This document shows, piece after piece, positions 24,190 to 35,805 of a stretch of DNA of 64,000 nt. The translations under genes and the position numbers were made by a program. How positions within the stretch are numbered: the stretch's first letter is position 1; every line of letters starts with the position of its first letter. The stretch comes from Casuarius casuarius (taxonomy: Eukaryota > Chordata > Aves > Casuariiformes > Casuariidae): contig PTFA01000191.1 in the NCBI GenBank assembly GCA_003342895.1, positions 1,360,330 through 1,424,329 on the forward strand, in the 5' to 3' direction. The notes below the pieces were generated by a model. It saw only the letters and a list, made by a program, of their open reading frames with translations, was not told the origin of the DNA and searched no databases.

Positions 24190-24960
24190 CAAGCACCATT
24201 TAACTCTTCATTTAATATTCTCTCCATTTATTTTCTATGGTTGAGTTCTAGTGGGTTTCAGACTATTCATATGCGAAACGTTTGCAGCAAACGTGAGCTA
24301 ATGCATTCACTCCGAACATAACAACGGGAAAAGAGTTTCTAGATGCCACGAATGGCCATCAGTTTCACTTGCTATCACCTTTAAAGCATGAAAAGCATTT
24401 TCGGTTGTTTCAAATTTTCATCTTCAGAGTATTTTTCTTGTTAGTTCATGCTCAGCTTTCATTCATCTACAGGGAATAGTGCTGCAGTAACATGATACAT
24501 AGCAAATATCACAATTTAAATAGAACCAATCCATTGTGAATGAAGACTTCTGCAAAGAATGGGAAAATAGAACTAAAGGGCTGTTAAGTAAACTCTTTTA
24601 TGTGTGACATTATGCAGGCAATGGTTTTGGAGTGTAAAAGATATTTTTCATTATATCAGTGTTATTAATTCCGTCAGCTTGAACTGGATTGATACATGAA
24701 ACGGCTGTGTGTTTCCCAGGTTAATATATCTGCATAGGTTTATTGTTCAGAATAAAACCTATTTTCTTCAGCAAATATCCATGATCATTTGGGGTTACAA
24801 CCATTCCTCAGGAAATGCTTTATAACTAACATTTTTATTGGTATCATAGGAAATTCATATGCCAAATAACATGGGACTATAACTTTTATCTGACTTTAAA
24901 ACAAAATCTGTTATCTTTTATGGCCAGTTTCATATAGTCCCACTATCAGTTTCCATAAAA
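24190..24960. promoter_or_regulatory. CNE-like stretch with retained CpG
   Basis: Free of recognised repeats and open frames. Between 24270 and 24405 there are about seven CpGs (GCGAAACG, AAACGTGAGC, CTCCGAAC, AACGGG, CACGAATGG, TTTCGG), unusual against the depleted background, and the inverted pair CGTTTGCAGCAAACG at 24279-24293 (CGTTTGC/GCAAACG with a one-base centre). Homeodomain-like TAAT words are frequent. This is the texture of a conserved developmental enhancer; conservation itself was not tested. Confidence 0.35.
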
Positions 24961-24984
24961 TTCAACAAGCATTCCTTATTCAGC

Positions 24985-25290
24985 CCAGAAAATCAATAAC
25001 AGAGTTGGTTGAAAAGTGAAAATGTTTTTTTGCAAACATTTTTGAAATTCCTGGGTTGTTTTCATTTGGAAGTGTTTGTAACTGACTGCTTTCTGGCAAA
25101 GAAAAAAATCCTCTAATGTTTTTTATGATGTTTTCTATTATATCTTTTCAAATGTAAAGAAAGTACATTTCTGAGGAAGAGATGGACATTTTTCACAATA
25201 TCATCAACTTTAATGGATGATTCCATTTTTATGAAAGGTTTATTTTCCATTTTAAAACCTTGAGTCAAAAACATTTTCACCGGTGATCAT
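24985..25290 (+). mobile_element. AT-rich interspersed DNA-transposon remnant
   Basis: Starts AGAGTTGGTTGAAAAGTGAA and is full of TTTT/AAAA words with ATTTTTGAAATTCC and CAAAAACATTTTCACC, like the element at 7950-8145 read from its other end ('agagctggtcgaaaatttt...'). Class and boundaries are uncertain. Confidence 0.4.
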
Positions 25291-25409
25291 ATTCCAGACT
25301 AAATCAATCAAAATCCACTTAATTACCAAACTGGTTCATTAAATTGGTCTCTATTGATTAAATATTGATTGATCAATAATACTACTGAGTATAAAAAGGA
25401 GGTGTTGTA

Positions 25410-25560
25410 AAGAAACAGGAGGGTTCTGTGGGGAACACAGGACTGGGCTTTAGCCCTGCCTTTATTCCCACCCCTGCCGCAGATTTCCCATGTGGCTTTG
25501 GTCAAATCACTTGCTTTTTTGGTAATTTTTCAAATTATCAAATTTTGCAAATTTGGTAAT
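25410..25560 (+). mobile_element. MIR-like head fragment
   Basis: AACACAGGACTGGGCTTTAG, then CCACCCCTGCCGCAGATTTC and ATGTGGCTTTGGTCAAATCA, track the MIR/core-SINE order 'gcacggactgggagtcag...ctgccactgac...tgtgaccttgggcaagtcac'. Confidence 0.6.
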
Positions 25561-25869
25561 TGTCGCCTGCCATGTCTATTTAAGCATAATCCACCTTCTG
25601 CTGTGTTGGACTGGTGCTAACGGTGTTCATGGAGCCACCGAGAGGGGGGGAAATCTGACGCGAGGCAAAGAGACAACCCTCTGTGAATGCTGCGCTGTAG
25701 CACTGCAGCCCTCCAGCTCCTGTTCATGGCTTGAGCTGGAGAGAAGCAGCAATGCTATGCTGGGAATGTGCAGCATTCCCATAACAGCACTGCAGTGGCA
25801 AGAGGGAGATGGGGACACATTTACAACTGGGCTTTAAATTCATAGGTCAGCTGTTTTCTCTACATCCGT
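25561..25869. other. Sequence between the two parts of a MIR/L2-like element
   Basis: About 310 bases, GC-richer than its flanks and with several CpGs (ACGGTG, CACCGAGAG, GACGCGAGG, TGCGCTG). Contains the hairpin GGGAATG-tgcag-CATTCCC near 25759. It may be a later insertion or simply unalignable element body. Confidence 0.35.
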
Positions 25870-26030
25870 TCTCTTAAATCCACAGTCTTTGGAACAGAGA
25901 CAGTCTAATATCATGTTTTTGTACAGCATCAACCACTGCGGGGACCTTGATCTCATTTGGAGTCATTTACGCATCTGCATTAGACAATCATTCATTAAAC
26001 CACAATAAAAATAAAGTTGTAACAGATCGG
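25870..26030 (+). mobile_element. L2/MIR-like 3' tail
   Basis: CAGTCTTTGGAACAGAGACA, TTTTTGTACAGCATCAACCA and CTTGATCTCATTTGGAG then CAATAAAAATAAAG match, in order, the reptile tail 'ctctttggggcagggactgt...tgtttgtacagcacctagcacaatggggtcctgatctcagttgggg...acaaataataa'. Same strand as the head at 25410. Confidence 0.65.
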
Positions 26031-26056
26031 GAGAGCCCATGACCTCATTAAATCCA

Positions 26057-26101
26057 TGGAAGTTTTTGCCATTGACCTCAGCTGAGCCAGAATTTTACCC
26101 A
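26057..26101 (+). mobile_element. MITE-like remnant
   Basis: GGAAGTTTTTGCCATTGACC then GCCAGAATTTTACCC match the same arm as 11429-11471. Confidence 0.6.
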
Positions 26102-26247
26102 CTGGTCTGATTTTTTAAAGTCTTAAGGAGTTGGTCAGGATCGAACACAATGGATGATAAAAATAAAGAATTACAAAATTTTAGTTTTAATTTGGTGATG
26201 CCTTTGCAAGGCCTATTGCAATTATGTTGCCATGCCTTTGCACAGTT

Positions 26248-26310
26248 AGAGTCTGGTACGGTGCCCACTGAAGTGAATGGAAATATTCCCTTGGGATTTG
26301 GATGAGGGAT
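26248..26310 (+). mobile_element. MITE-like palindromic element with internal deletion
   Basis: GTCTGGTACGGTGCCCACTG, AAGTGAATGGAAATATTCCC and TTGGGATTTGGATGAGGG match the two arms of 'ctggtccagagcccattgaagtcaatggaaagattcccattgacttcagtgggctttggatcaggcc', with the second 'attgacttcagtgg' missing between ATTCCC and TTGGG. Confidence 0.6.
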
Positions 26311-28440
26311 TTAAGCTTCATGTTTGTTTTTTTCAGGCAACGTTTCAGTAAGTGCTTACAAAATAGGGCTCTGGGAGAGACACCCACAAACCTCCCATAG
26401 TCAATGAAAAGTCATCTGATCACGAACCATTACACTGTTTGAATGCAAAGGCAGTTGTTCTTAAAACATCTAAAACTCAAGTGATTTTATGGGGAGATGC
26501 TTTCTCCCAAAAGGTGGAACTGATTTTGGAACTGCAATGGAAATAGATGGACTAGAATTGTTTCTATTTGGGGTAGTACATTTTTGTTTTTGAAAAGGGA
26601 TACTTGGAAGGAAAAAAAAGAACTATGTATTGATGGAAAGCAGTTGTATTTGTAGGAAAGATTAATACTTAACGCAGTTTATCCTCAAAAGGTCAGTATA
26701 ACCTCTTGTACATCCTGCAAATCTTTTGACTCATTGTTGAATTGCATCTATTGTAAATGATGTTTTAAATATTTCACAGAAAGTATTATACCTGTTATAG
26801 AGAGAGATGAGTAGGGTTTTTTTTCAGTTATAAAAAAATCCCATTTCTTCAGCCAAGAGTATGATTTACAGAGTGAAAAAATTAAACCCATGATATATGT
26901 GAAACAGGTAATTGATAAATCATAAAACGGGTTGAGTAGAAGATGGAAAAATACTTAAGCTGGATGAATTCGATTGAATTAAACCATGGTGTTATATTGC
27001 CTAGTATCCTGACTAATAAAACTGATATGCTGTTTTATGCTAGACATTTGCAATGGTAGATGAGTTCTTGCAGAAGAAAGCATTTAATTTATTCAAGAAT
27101 CAGATGCTAGACAAAGTTGAGATTTTGATCTAGGGCCTGCAAGTTTTAGAGAAGATAGGTACTGAGCTACTGAATCCTCTATCACTGATAGTCTGCAAAT
27201 AAGTTCAGTGCCCAAAGTTCAGTGCCTGTTACCAGGGGTCCTGGCTGGGGACAGAGCTTAGGGAGTTAGGTAATGCTGCCCTTTAGTATAAAGGGTCCTG
27301 TATAACAGTCACAGCCTGTACTTTTCACACTACCATCTGCACCCAGAATCTCTTGGACACACACAGAAATGACAAAGCAATTAAGGAAGAAAGGGAGAGG
27401 CTGTTATTTCTGGGGAAATTACACAATGGAGTCCCAGCTATGGGAAAAAAATAAATGCATTCATGAAAACCCCCAAAAGAACTGCTGCGCTGTGCTTGCT
27501 CTAACCGTGACTAGCTGCCCTCCCAAAATGAGAGTAAGAAAACATCTGTCTCTGGAGACCCTCCTTGCTGCAGCTGAGTCATCACAGCTGCAGGCTGGCA
27601 CACTCCCACTAACCCAAACACTAATGGATGGCGTGTGAAAACAGGAGGCATGATTGCAGTGGAAAAAATGCCATGTGCCTCTCTACTAATTGGGACATCT
27701 GGATGCTTTTTACTGGAGAATTCCAGGCTCTGCCTCAGCCCTTAAGCCAAGGAACGTGGCTTCTTGAAATGGTTGTCTTGACTCACCAGTATCCCGTCAC
27801 CTTTACAGACAAAGGAAACCAGGTATGTTATGGGACAGCCAAACGAGCGAGCGAGCAATCCCTGCTCCAAAGAGACGGCAGGTTAAGGCTAGGCAGGCAC
27901 AGAGTAATTAAATAGCAGGAGGAGTTGCCTTCTGGAGGTATCATGTTACCTTTACTAGCTGCATGGGGAGACACGTGCCAACCAGGACTACTGGTGACTC
28001 AGGGACAAACCTTTCCCTCTCCTCTCCATCCTGATTGAGGGAGAAAGGATGTTATTTCATCCTCTCCCATGGAGCTCATTGACTCCTCTTTCACAGCTGG
28101 CCGGTTAGGCTGCCTGGGGAGCTGGGGAGGGTGTGGGGCTGCAGCGGATGCTCTCCCACTCCAGTCTTGGTCACAGCAGCCTGGTTGAATCTGAGTGGGG
28201 GCAAGTCAGGCTTGGCAGGAGGGGCTGAGGGTTGTTTCCTGTGGAACTGAATAAAAGCTGTGATCATCTGCACTTGTGGTTCTCAAGGCCTATGATTTAT
28301 TTTTGGCTAGGGCACATCTATGCTTCTGCAATTTTTCCATCACATTCAATATACTCTGGATTTAAGAGTGTAACCCTGCACCAGGCAGTTCTCCGTGCTT
28401 TCCCCTCTTTACCTCCCAGCTAACTGAACAAATCAGTTCA
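26311..28440. other. Non-coding, no feature recognised
   Basis: AT-rich to about 27350, then mixed. A short direct repeat AAGTTCAGTGCC occurs twice at 27202-27227. No gene or family recognised. Confidence 0.4.
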
Positions 28441-29898
28441 TTGAGACAGACGTAAAGTCAGGAAACGTACAGCGACCCCAGCTGCTGTGCCCTGTCTCAC
28501 TGCACCTCTGAAAGCCACTGCCCAACTCACAGGTGGCCTTAGGCTATTCCCAGCACTTTCCCAGCCCTGTGGAATTGCCCAGCTGCCCCATGAATAAGGA
28601 GTGCTATCAGGAAGAAGGCAAGTCTCTCTTGCTGTGGAGAAAAAGATCATGGCATCCCACCTTTTCAGGCAGATGCTCTTAAGCTGAGAAACGGGATACC
28701 TGCATAACCTCAGTACTGTGGTGCCCACCCCAGAGCCCTGGCAAGCGGGACAGCTACCAATGTGGGAGACATTGCCTCTTACTGGTGGCAGTAACCACTG
28801 GCCATGTCCTTTCCAGCCTCACAGTAGCAGCAAAAGCAACAAGCCCAACTCCTCTGGGCTCTGTTCCTCAGTATTTCAGGCTAACCCTGCCCCTTATGTG
28901 TATGCTTCCCTTCCCCATAGCAGCCGTGAGTCCTCCTCTGGGTGGTGGGGTTCATTTGGCCAATCCAGCTGGCTAGCGAGGAATTGGCATTGCTCGGGAA
29001 CACAGAGCAGAGAAGAGTCCTTTTACATCAGCTTGGATCCAGAAGGTCTCATGATGTGCCTGCAGCATTTCTGAGCCAAGGGACACCCCACCTGGCTTTG
29101 CAGAGAGCCATCTCCAATTCAGCCACCATCTGGATAAACCCTTCAGATCTCTGGAAGGTGTGTGTGATAATGAGCTATTCTACAGCAGTATGAGACCCAA
29201 AACTCGTTACTATCATTGATGAATGTTACAGGGGGCTTAGCTCATGGCCCACCCATTCTCTCTATCTGTAATTGAATCTCTTCAGCTTTAGAGTAGTCAC
29301 AATCAAGGAACATTGGGCAGAAGCAATAAATGAACAGATAACAAAGATGTGATATAGGAATATGATTGTATTTTGCATAAGGAGCAAATAACTTTGCAGT
29401 TAACCAATTAGATAGTTTCAGCTAAACCCTTTCCTACTGTCAACTGGGAATTTTATTCACATCTATGAGGCAATTAACATATTCAGCTGCTTGTGGAAGA
29501 AGTCCATCCAGCAGCAGCAGAATTTAGGCAAGAATTAAGAAAACTCACTTTCAGATAAAATCCCAAAATCTCTACTTTTTTTTCATTTCCTGAAAATATG
29601 CAATAAAACTTTGAAACAGCTGTAGTTTGTCTCAGCTTTCAAAATCTGAAATGTGTTTATTAAATGGGACAGTTGGATGCAACAGAATACAGTGGATTCT
29701 ATTTTTGCTAACTGAAGTGTGACAGGCCAATCCAACCAAAAATGGATTGTGACTTCTTAAACAAAAACAAGGAATGACAAAACTAGCCTTACTTACCACT
29801 GCCTTCCCTAAAGTTCAAATTTTATTCCCAACAAGCTATAAAAGTCAATGAAAACAATTAAAGATAGTAAGCATTTTAAAGGTTGGCAAAAAGCTGAA
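28441..29898. other. Non-coding, no feature recognised
   Basis: GC-richer part 28440-29200 has open frames up to 118 codons on both strands, overlapping and unrecognised. 29200-29898 is AT-rich with nothing recognised. Confidence 0.4.
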
Positions 29899-29988
29899 TT
29901 GGTATAATTTTATACTGGTATATTTATCATCATTTTTGGTATAGACTGGTATAATTATTGGCATAGATTGATATAATTATTAGCTATG
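29899..29988 (+). repeat. Degenerate AT-rich tandem repeat
   Basis: A unit like ACTGGTATAATTATTGGCAT (about 22 bp) recurs three to four times with changes: TTGGTATAATTTTAT, ACTGGTATATTTATC, ACTGGTATAATTATTGGC, ATTGATATAATTATTAGC. Confidence 0.7.
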
Positions 29989-30379
29989 TAACACTTTAAG
30001 AAAATGTATTTTAGCATTATGAGAAAAGTGGAGAAGTTCTTTGTTACATTTCTTGACTACTTTCTGAGGTGCAAACTGCTTCAACGGGATGGACTTTTTG
30101 CATTGGGTAGCCGTGTTCTTGGAAATACAACTGTGATTATCCTGTGGTAAACCTGAGAGTGTTATATCAAACTCTAGGATGCCTTCAGACATAAGTAAGG
30201 ATGGCAACTGTGTTCTTAAAATAAGGAATAGGCATAGGTTTGCATAATACAAATTACATCTCAAATGCATTATTTGGATTATTAAAGCAGCAATGCTCTA
30301 ACCTGTATTTGATCATCATCACAAGCAGAATTCTGCTGTCTGATCCATCAGTGAGAGCTGTATTAGGGAAAAAATGAGA
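29989..30379. other. Non-coding, no feature recognised
   Basis: A 96-codon minus-strand frame is present but unrecognised. Confidence 0.4.
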
Positions 30380-31030
30380 TTATGAATTCTCCAGTTTGCC
30401 CTGTGAGTGATAAGATATCTTTTGCTCGCTAAGCATAGCACATCGCCCCTCCCTGAAGCCAGCTCACACCACTGTGTCCTCCAGCACTCTTCAGCATATG
30501 AGGCTGAGGCACTGGCCTCGTTTTAAATTTCATATAGGCATTTAATCAGCCTGGTGAGTGAATACGGTGAGCTATACTGCTTAGCAATGCTGGCCGAGCA
30601 ATCCTGACGGTAAATAAAGTTATTCTGCCTGTTCTTAGCTCATGACCAGAGAGAACCTGAGTCATATAGGCATTCAGCACCTGGAAGGAGCCAGATATCC
30701 CGATAATTTGCTAAAAAGCCCTTTAAAACAACACCCGACAGTTTCATGGGAAATGCTAATAGCAAATGTTAGTACAGACACTGCATTTTGTTATCTCTTT
30801 GGGAGTTAAATTACTCCATTCATTCATGCTTTTGAAGACAATGAGTGCGGGTCGGCAACAGCAGAGTAATCCTTTTACCTCGTCCTATCTGAAGTGACAT
30901 TGGCATGAAGGAGAACTTTTAGAAGGGTATCAGTTTCCATGGTAAACTTTCCAAAAGAGCACACAGACCGGGAGCCGAGGAATTGCACTTCTACCTCATT
31001 GGAAAGCAAATCAGCCCTACTTGTCATTTT
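30380..31030. promoter_or_regulatory. CNE-like stretch
   Basis: About 650 bases with no recognised repeat and no long open frame, and more CpG than the background (CTCGCTAAGC, CCTCGTTTT, ATACGGTG, GGCCGAGC, CTGACGGTA, CCCGATAA, CCCGACAG, TGCGGGTCGG, CTCGTCC, ACCGGGAGCCGAGG). Contains ATGCTAAT/AATGCTAATAGC octamer-like words near 30755 and GGCATTTAATCAGCC-type homeodomain words. The texture is that of a deeply conserved non-coding element. Conservation is inferred, not shown. Confidence 0.4.
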
Positions 31031-32189
31031 AGTAAACAGATGAAAGAGCTCCTGAACACTTCAGGGAGTGCTCTTCCAGGGAGCTACCACCTGCCAGCTC
31101 CTCAGATTAAAAGATGTGCATGAAATAGAACATCCAGTTTCAGCTTGAAGCACGAGGGCTTTTAATGGCACAATAGTTAACTTACAATTATTGCAAAACT
31201 GGTTTGGAATAGAGATTTGCTTCCTTCTGCTCTTTTGCTCCAAATTCTGCCCAGGGCCATAAAATCAAATCTCACCACATCATGCCAGGTGAGCCTGAAG
31301 AAAGATTTGAGGGTCTCACTGCATTAGGTAACCTGATTGCCACCAATTCCAGTGGAGTTGGACTTTTCTTCTGAGTCCCTGTGGAAAAAAGGCCATGCCA
31401 CAGCAGACACAATCCAGCCCATGAGGAAGGTTTCTTACAAGCTCGGCCTGATCTTCCTTGGTAATGCTTAGTGACAGAGACAGACCAATAATGGGAGACT
31501 TGTAAAATCTTACATGCAATCTCCGATCCGCATGGGACAACTGGTGGCAGCGTTAGTTTTGCTCTCCTAAAGCAGGAATGACTTTGCTCCTTTTTATCTC
31601 TGCTGCTCTCTCTTCTCATTGTCCAAAGAAATTTCTTAGCAGCTGGTAATTTATTAAGTGTGTCCTGTAACACCCAGCTGTGTCCCATGCCACTATAAAC
31701 CCATTTAAATAAATTCTGCATGTTAAGGATGGAGTAATGGGCCAGCTTCTATACTTACTAAGCACAGGCATTGAAGAGGAGAAAACAGCAAAGAGAGGAC
31801 CAGATTCATAAATGTATTTAAGCAGCAAACATCAGCATTCGCCTTTGGAGATCTTGACTCTATTTCCTGGAGCAAACAGGCCATCTAAAGAGAGCAGGAT
31901 TTAACAAAGGCCTACATGAGAAAATAGAAGGGGTTTGAAGTGCCCTGCAAATGACACACTGTAAATCTGCCAAGGTCCTTATTCTAAAAAGAACCACCTC
32001 CCACGTGGTTATTAGCAGATTCAGTTTTTCTGCATCCAAATAACTGTTGATTAGGAAAGGAAGAACTGTGAAGTACCCATGGTATGAGAGAACCTGAGGG
32101 AAGGACATGTACAGCTCAGAGATCAGAGATCACTTCCAAAACTCGACTAAGCAAGAGACAAAAGGGTTTTTAGAGGCTTTCCTTGCGAT
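31031..32189. other. Non-coding, no clear feature
   Basis: A 149-codon minus-strand frame at 31272-31721 has no known domain. CTCCAAATTCTGCCCAG near 31240 resembles the end of the MITE arm 'ggccaaattctgccc', too short to call alone. Confidence 0.4.
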
Positions 32190-32425
32190 AGGAGAAAAGA
32201 ACTACATTTTGGCCATATTTTTCCACTGAAAGTAATTTCATTAGGAAAAGGAGTTTTAGAAGAAATGAGAAACTATTCACACGTTTAGGTCAAATTCATC
32301 TAATGATTTCAGCCAGAAGAAAGCAGAGCTTTTTTCCTTTTTTTTTTTTTTTTTGAAAATGTCAAAACATTTCACTTTAGAAATGCTAAAACATCTGACA
32401 TTTTCCAAGCAAAACTTTTAAGCCT
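32190..32425 (+). mobile_element. AT-rich interspersed DNA-transposon remnant
   Basis: GAAAATGTCAAAACATTTCA and TGCTAAAACATCTGAC then TTTCCAAGCAAAAC resemble the 'gaaaatgttgaaacattttgacattttc' phrases of the AT-rich elements seen at 7950 and 24985. It contains a T17 run at 32338-32354. Confidence 0.35.
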
Positions 32426-33764
32426 TTTGTTTCCAAACAGCATTTGTTTATTTCTAAATCGACCTAAACTAAAAGGCAAAAGTTAGAATAAAAGAGTTAA
32501 ATAACTTAGCAAAGCAAAACAAAGTACTTCAGATCTGAATCGAAGAGAATGTTTCAGGTTGACCCAACATGACATGCTTTGGTTTTTATATTTTTCCAGA
32601 AAAAGTGGGGATTCAATATGTGCTAATTTTTTTTTTCCTGTTTTGACCTTTGAGCCAGAAAATCCATTATCAACCCAGCTTGATGAAGAACTCCTCAGAG
32701 TGCTCACTGGTGGTGAGAGATCCCTGCTGGTTCTTCTTCATGACGGGTGTTTTGAAGTGTGGCAGGAGCCGTCTTGGCTGGTGGCTGAACATGAGAGTCC
32801 AGAAGGAAAAAGTCCAAGCGGTTATAAGGCTGCTAGTGAGCCCGCCCTTCCTAGCCAGGGGTCCAGCTCAGAGGAATGGGCGCAGCAGGGCAACTCTAAT
32901 AGACATTTCCAATGGTTTGCAGAAGTGACTGGCTACCAAGTTTCTTGGAACCTAGCTCCAAAACACATGGGTCTCCAGTGCAGATATGTCACTCTCAGGG
33001 CAGATGGCTAGGTGAGAGAGGACACATGAGTCCAAGAAGTTGGGTGAGCAGCCCAGTACATCACGGCAGACCCAACCACTGAAAACATCTGCCTGCTTTT
33101 GCAGCCAGCACCTCAAGGCTGATTTTTATAGCTTTGACTGGTTTATACAGCTTCAGATGAGACTTGCATCTTTGTGCCATCCATACACGCTTGCTTTTAA
33201 TTTAATGTTTAAAGTAAGTTAAAGTTAACTTAACATCAGCCTTACAACAAATGACACTACAGACATGCTTGTGAATCAGTCACTGGTATTACACTATCAT
33301 TAGCAGAGGTTTGGGTAAATATGCTGCTCAAGTATTTGATTACTGGCTCACTTTCATGCTTCACTTTTGGTCGTTATAATGTCATACTTCAAATACTTGC
33401 TTTATTTTTTCTGCCTGGGAAGGCAGTTCATATAATGCCATAAAACAAAAAAGGCCACACTGATGACATATTTTGATTTTTTTTCATGCAGCTGATTTTT
33501 TTTTTCCCTTGGCTGTGCCTGACAAATGAACACAAATATGGGGATGAAAGAGAAGTATAGAGTCAGGGAGAGAGAGAATAGAAAACAATAATAGTTTTAA
33601 GTACAACAAATTGAATAAATGTCATAAGGAAATAATCAAAACCAATGTCCCTTGTTCCAGATGCTGAAATGTTTTGTAAATCACATTTGAAGAGAAAGGT
33701 ACCTTGGCTTTATTTTCTTTCTTTTTAATACTGTGACTTCCTCAGCTGGGGTTATCATTTGCAG
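32426..33764. other. Non-coding, no feature recognised
   Basis: A 150-codon plus-strand frame at 32559-33011 is the longest on this strand. It has no recognisable domain, and another frame overlaps it. T-rich runs sit near 32629 and 33478-33506. Confidence 0.45.
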
Positions 33765-33905
33765 AGATGGATTTCGGGGCCTAAAAATCCCTTAGATTCA
33801 GAAATCCAGTATGCAGTTCCTGACAATGTAATTCTACCTAGGGATGTTATTACATGGCATGACCCACAGGAGATTTTTGCTGGAAATGACCATATCAAGC
33901 TCAAG
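33765..33905 (+). CDS. Candidate internal exon, product not recognised
   Basis: The segment is preceded by a pyrimidine-rich tract (TTTTCTTTCTTTTTAA from 33712, then ACTTCCTCAG) and ends its upstream side in TTTGCAG, a good 3' splice site. It ends TCAAG followed by GTGAGC, a strong 5' splice site. Between them are exactly 141 bases, 47 codons, with no stop; the open frame runs on 16 codons past the donor. Read from the acceptor it begins R-W-I-S-G-P-K-N-P and ends N-D-H-I-K-L-K. Both junctions are then phase 0. I do not recognise the protein and see no partner exon nearby with equal quality. A 47-codon open stretch is common by chance, so the call rests on the pair of splice sites. It could be a real exon of a gene whose other exons are outside the window, an exonised unique sequence, or coincidence. 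Confidence 0.2.
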
Positions 33906-35805
33906 GTGAGCTTCCCAGGTTCACTTCATAAAACTGGTTGCTCTCTGGAGTGAGGGAAATCTCAGACACGCATGGTACGCTGCACCATCCCTAATGTGTA
34001 TATATAAGAGTAGGAAATAGAGAAAATGTTTTCTGCATCTGGCGCTTTCAGGAGCCAGGGCTTGGTACAAGGTTGAGCAGAAGAGCTGGGAGAGAGAGGA
34101 AAAGCTCTGTCTGACATGATGTGTGCTGAGCAGCAAGCAGAGAGGTTTAAGCTGGTGCCTACAGCGAGGAGTTGGAGTAGGTGGAAGTTTGGGACTGGAA
34201 TAAGACATAGCTGGAGGGAATCACGGAGCGAAAACATAAGGTTTGGCATGAGATAAAGACAAAAAGAGGCATTGCCTGGGGAACGGGCAAGGTAGAAGTC
34301 TGTAGCCACCTGAGCCTGGATTATCCCCCCAAAAACCAAAAACACAGCAGTGTTCTTAGATGTCAGTGTTCATCTTTTGTCACCAATATCTGTGAAACAG
34401 AGTGCAAAACAGACGATTTTTCTCTTTCTAGCAGGTGTCCCAAGGAGAGCGCAGCAACTCACTTCTGTTACCAGCAGGCTGGCATCCCGAGTGGGACAGT
34501 AATTGCTGGCCCCGGAGGGTCCAGCCTTGTGGGAGATGCTGGCTTACATCAGGGTGATGCTACCTGACAGTATTTCTGTTTTTGCAGCTCCATTTCCAAA
34601 ACTGAGGAAATACTACATACATCTGTGCACGCACACAGGCTCAGATGTGTGCACGCAGCCTACAGTAAGCTAGCATTATTGTGGTTGCAACATCCTGCAC
34701 TAAAAAAATCACAAAAGGCTAATTTGTCATTTGTGAAATCTTCACTGAGCTGTTGCTATACAGCAAGATTATGATATAGCCTGCATGACCTAGCAGTGTA
34801 CTTTCTTTTGGATAGCAATGTAAAACAGTTGTGAAGCAAATATAAGTATTTTGACCAAGAAAAGATTAAGATTTAGAAGTCCACAGAGTTCAAGTCTCAC
34901 TAAAAGGCCCATTTGAAAACATAGACTTGCTCAGTTATTATCTGATTATTTGCCTGGTTTTCTGATATACTAGGAAACACTAGATAGCAAGTCCTAGGCT
35001 GGCCATCCTTAAGAGCATTTGGGGGACAGTAATACTGGTATTAAAAGCAATAAACTGTAGGATGCAGAGAGTTTCTTGGATACCTTCATAAAGAAAAGTG
35101 ACTCATTCCTGTTGTTGCAACTGTTGTGTCATTGATCTTTGAAGGGGAATATCACTGTTTTCTATGATAAATCAGGCCAGCAAACCTACTGCAAGCATGC
35201 TATTGAACAACCTAGAGTGCTAATTGGATTTTATCAAGACTGCATATTTCATAAACATTACATCATTTCCTTGCTGCTTTCAGCAGACTGATTCAACAAA
35301 TGTTTTCTATTTTACTCCAGGATTCTAACATAAGATGGGCTCAGAACTTGGCAGTAATTTACTTGCAGCTTAAATTTATGACATATATGAACATTTATAT
35401 TCATTTAAAATGAAAGGCAGAGCTGCACAAACATTTTTCATCCATTTTTTACTATATGTGCTGGTTTTACCTTCTGTAGAAATTATTATATGTCTAGTTA
35501 TATAGCCAAGGGAAAAAGAGAAAAAATCAGTTCCTATACTTCAGGGGAAAATATGTACAATTAATATCAGTTTACACATCTGTAATAACATAAAATATAT
35601 ACACCTGAGGTTATGTGTCATGACATAAATCATAAAAGGGTCATAAAGAGTTATTTAAGGACCTTGTAACAGATTTTATTAAATAACATTATCAAATATT
35701 AAAGCTTTGTGTGAATAAGTGCTGTAGAATGGAATCCACTGTACAATCTTTCTTTGCCTACCATACAGTTGTAAACAAATTTTCCCAATAAAATACAGAA
35801 AAAAT
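33906..35805. other. Non-coding, no feature recognised
   Basis: 33960-34640 is mixed GC with a 127-codon minus-strand frame (33962-34345), unrecognised. 34640-35805 is AT-rich, without recognised repeats or frames. Confidence 0.4.

Noticed and set aside
31272..31721. 149-codon minus-strand frame
   Set aside because: No family resemblance and no plausible exon ends; length within chance expectation for the window.
32559..33011. 150-codon plus-strand frame
   Set aside because: No recognisable domain; a second frame is open over the same stretch; the start lies in AT-rich sequence with no promoter sign.
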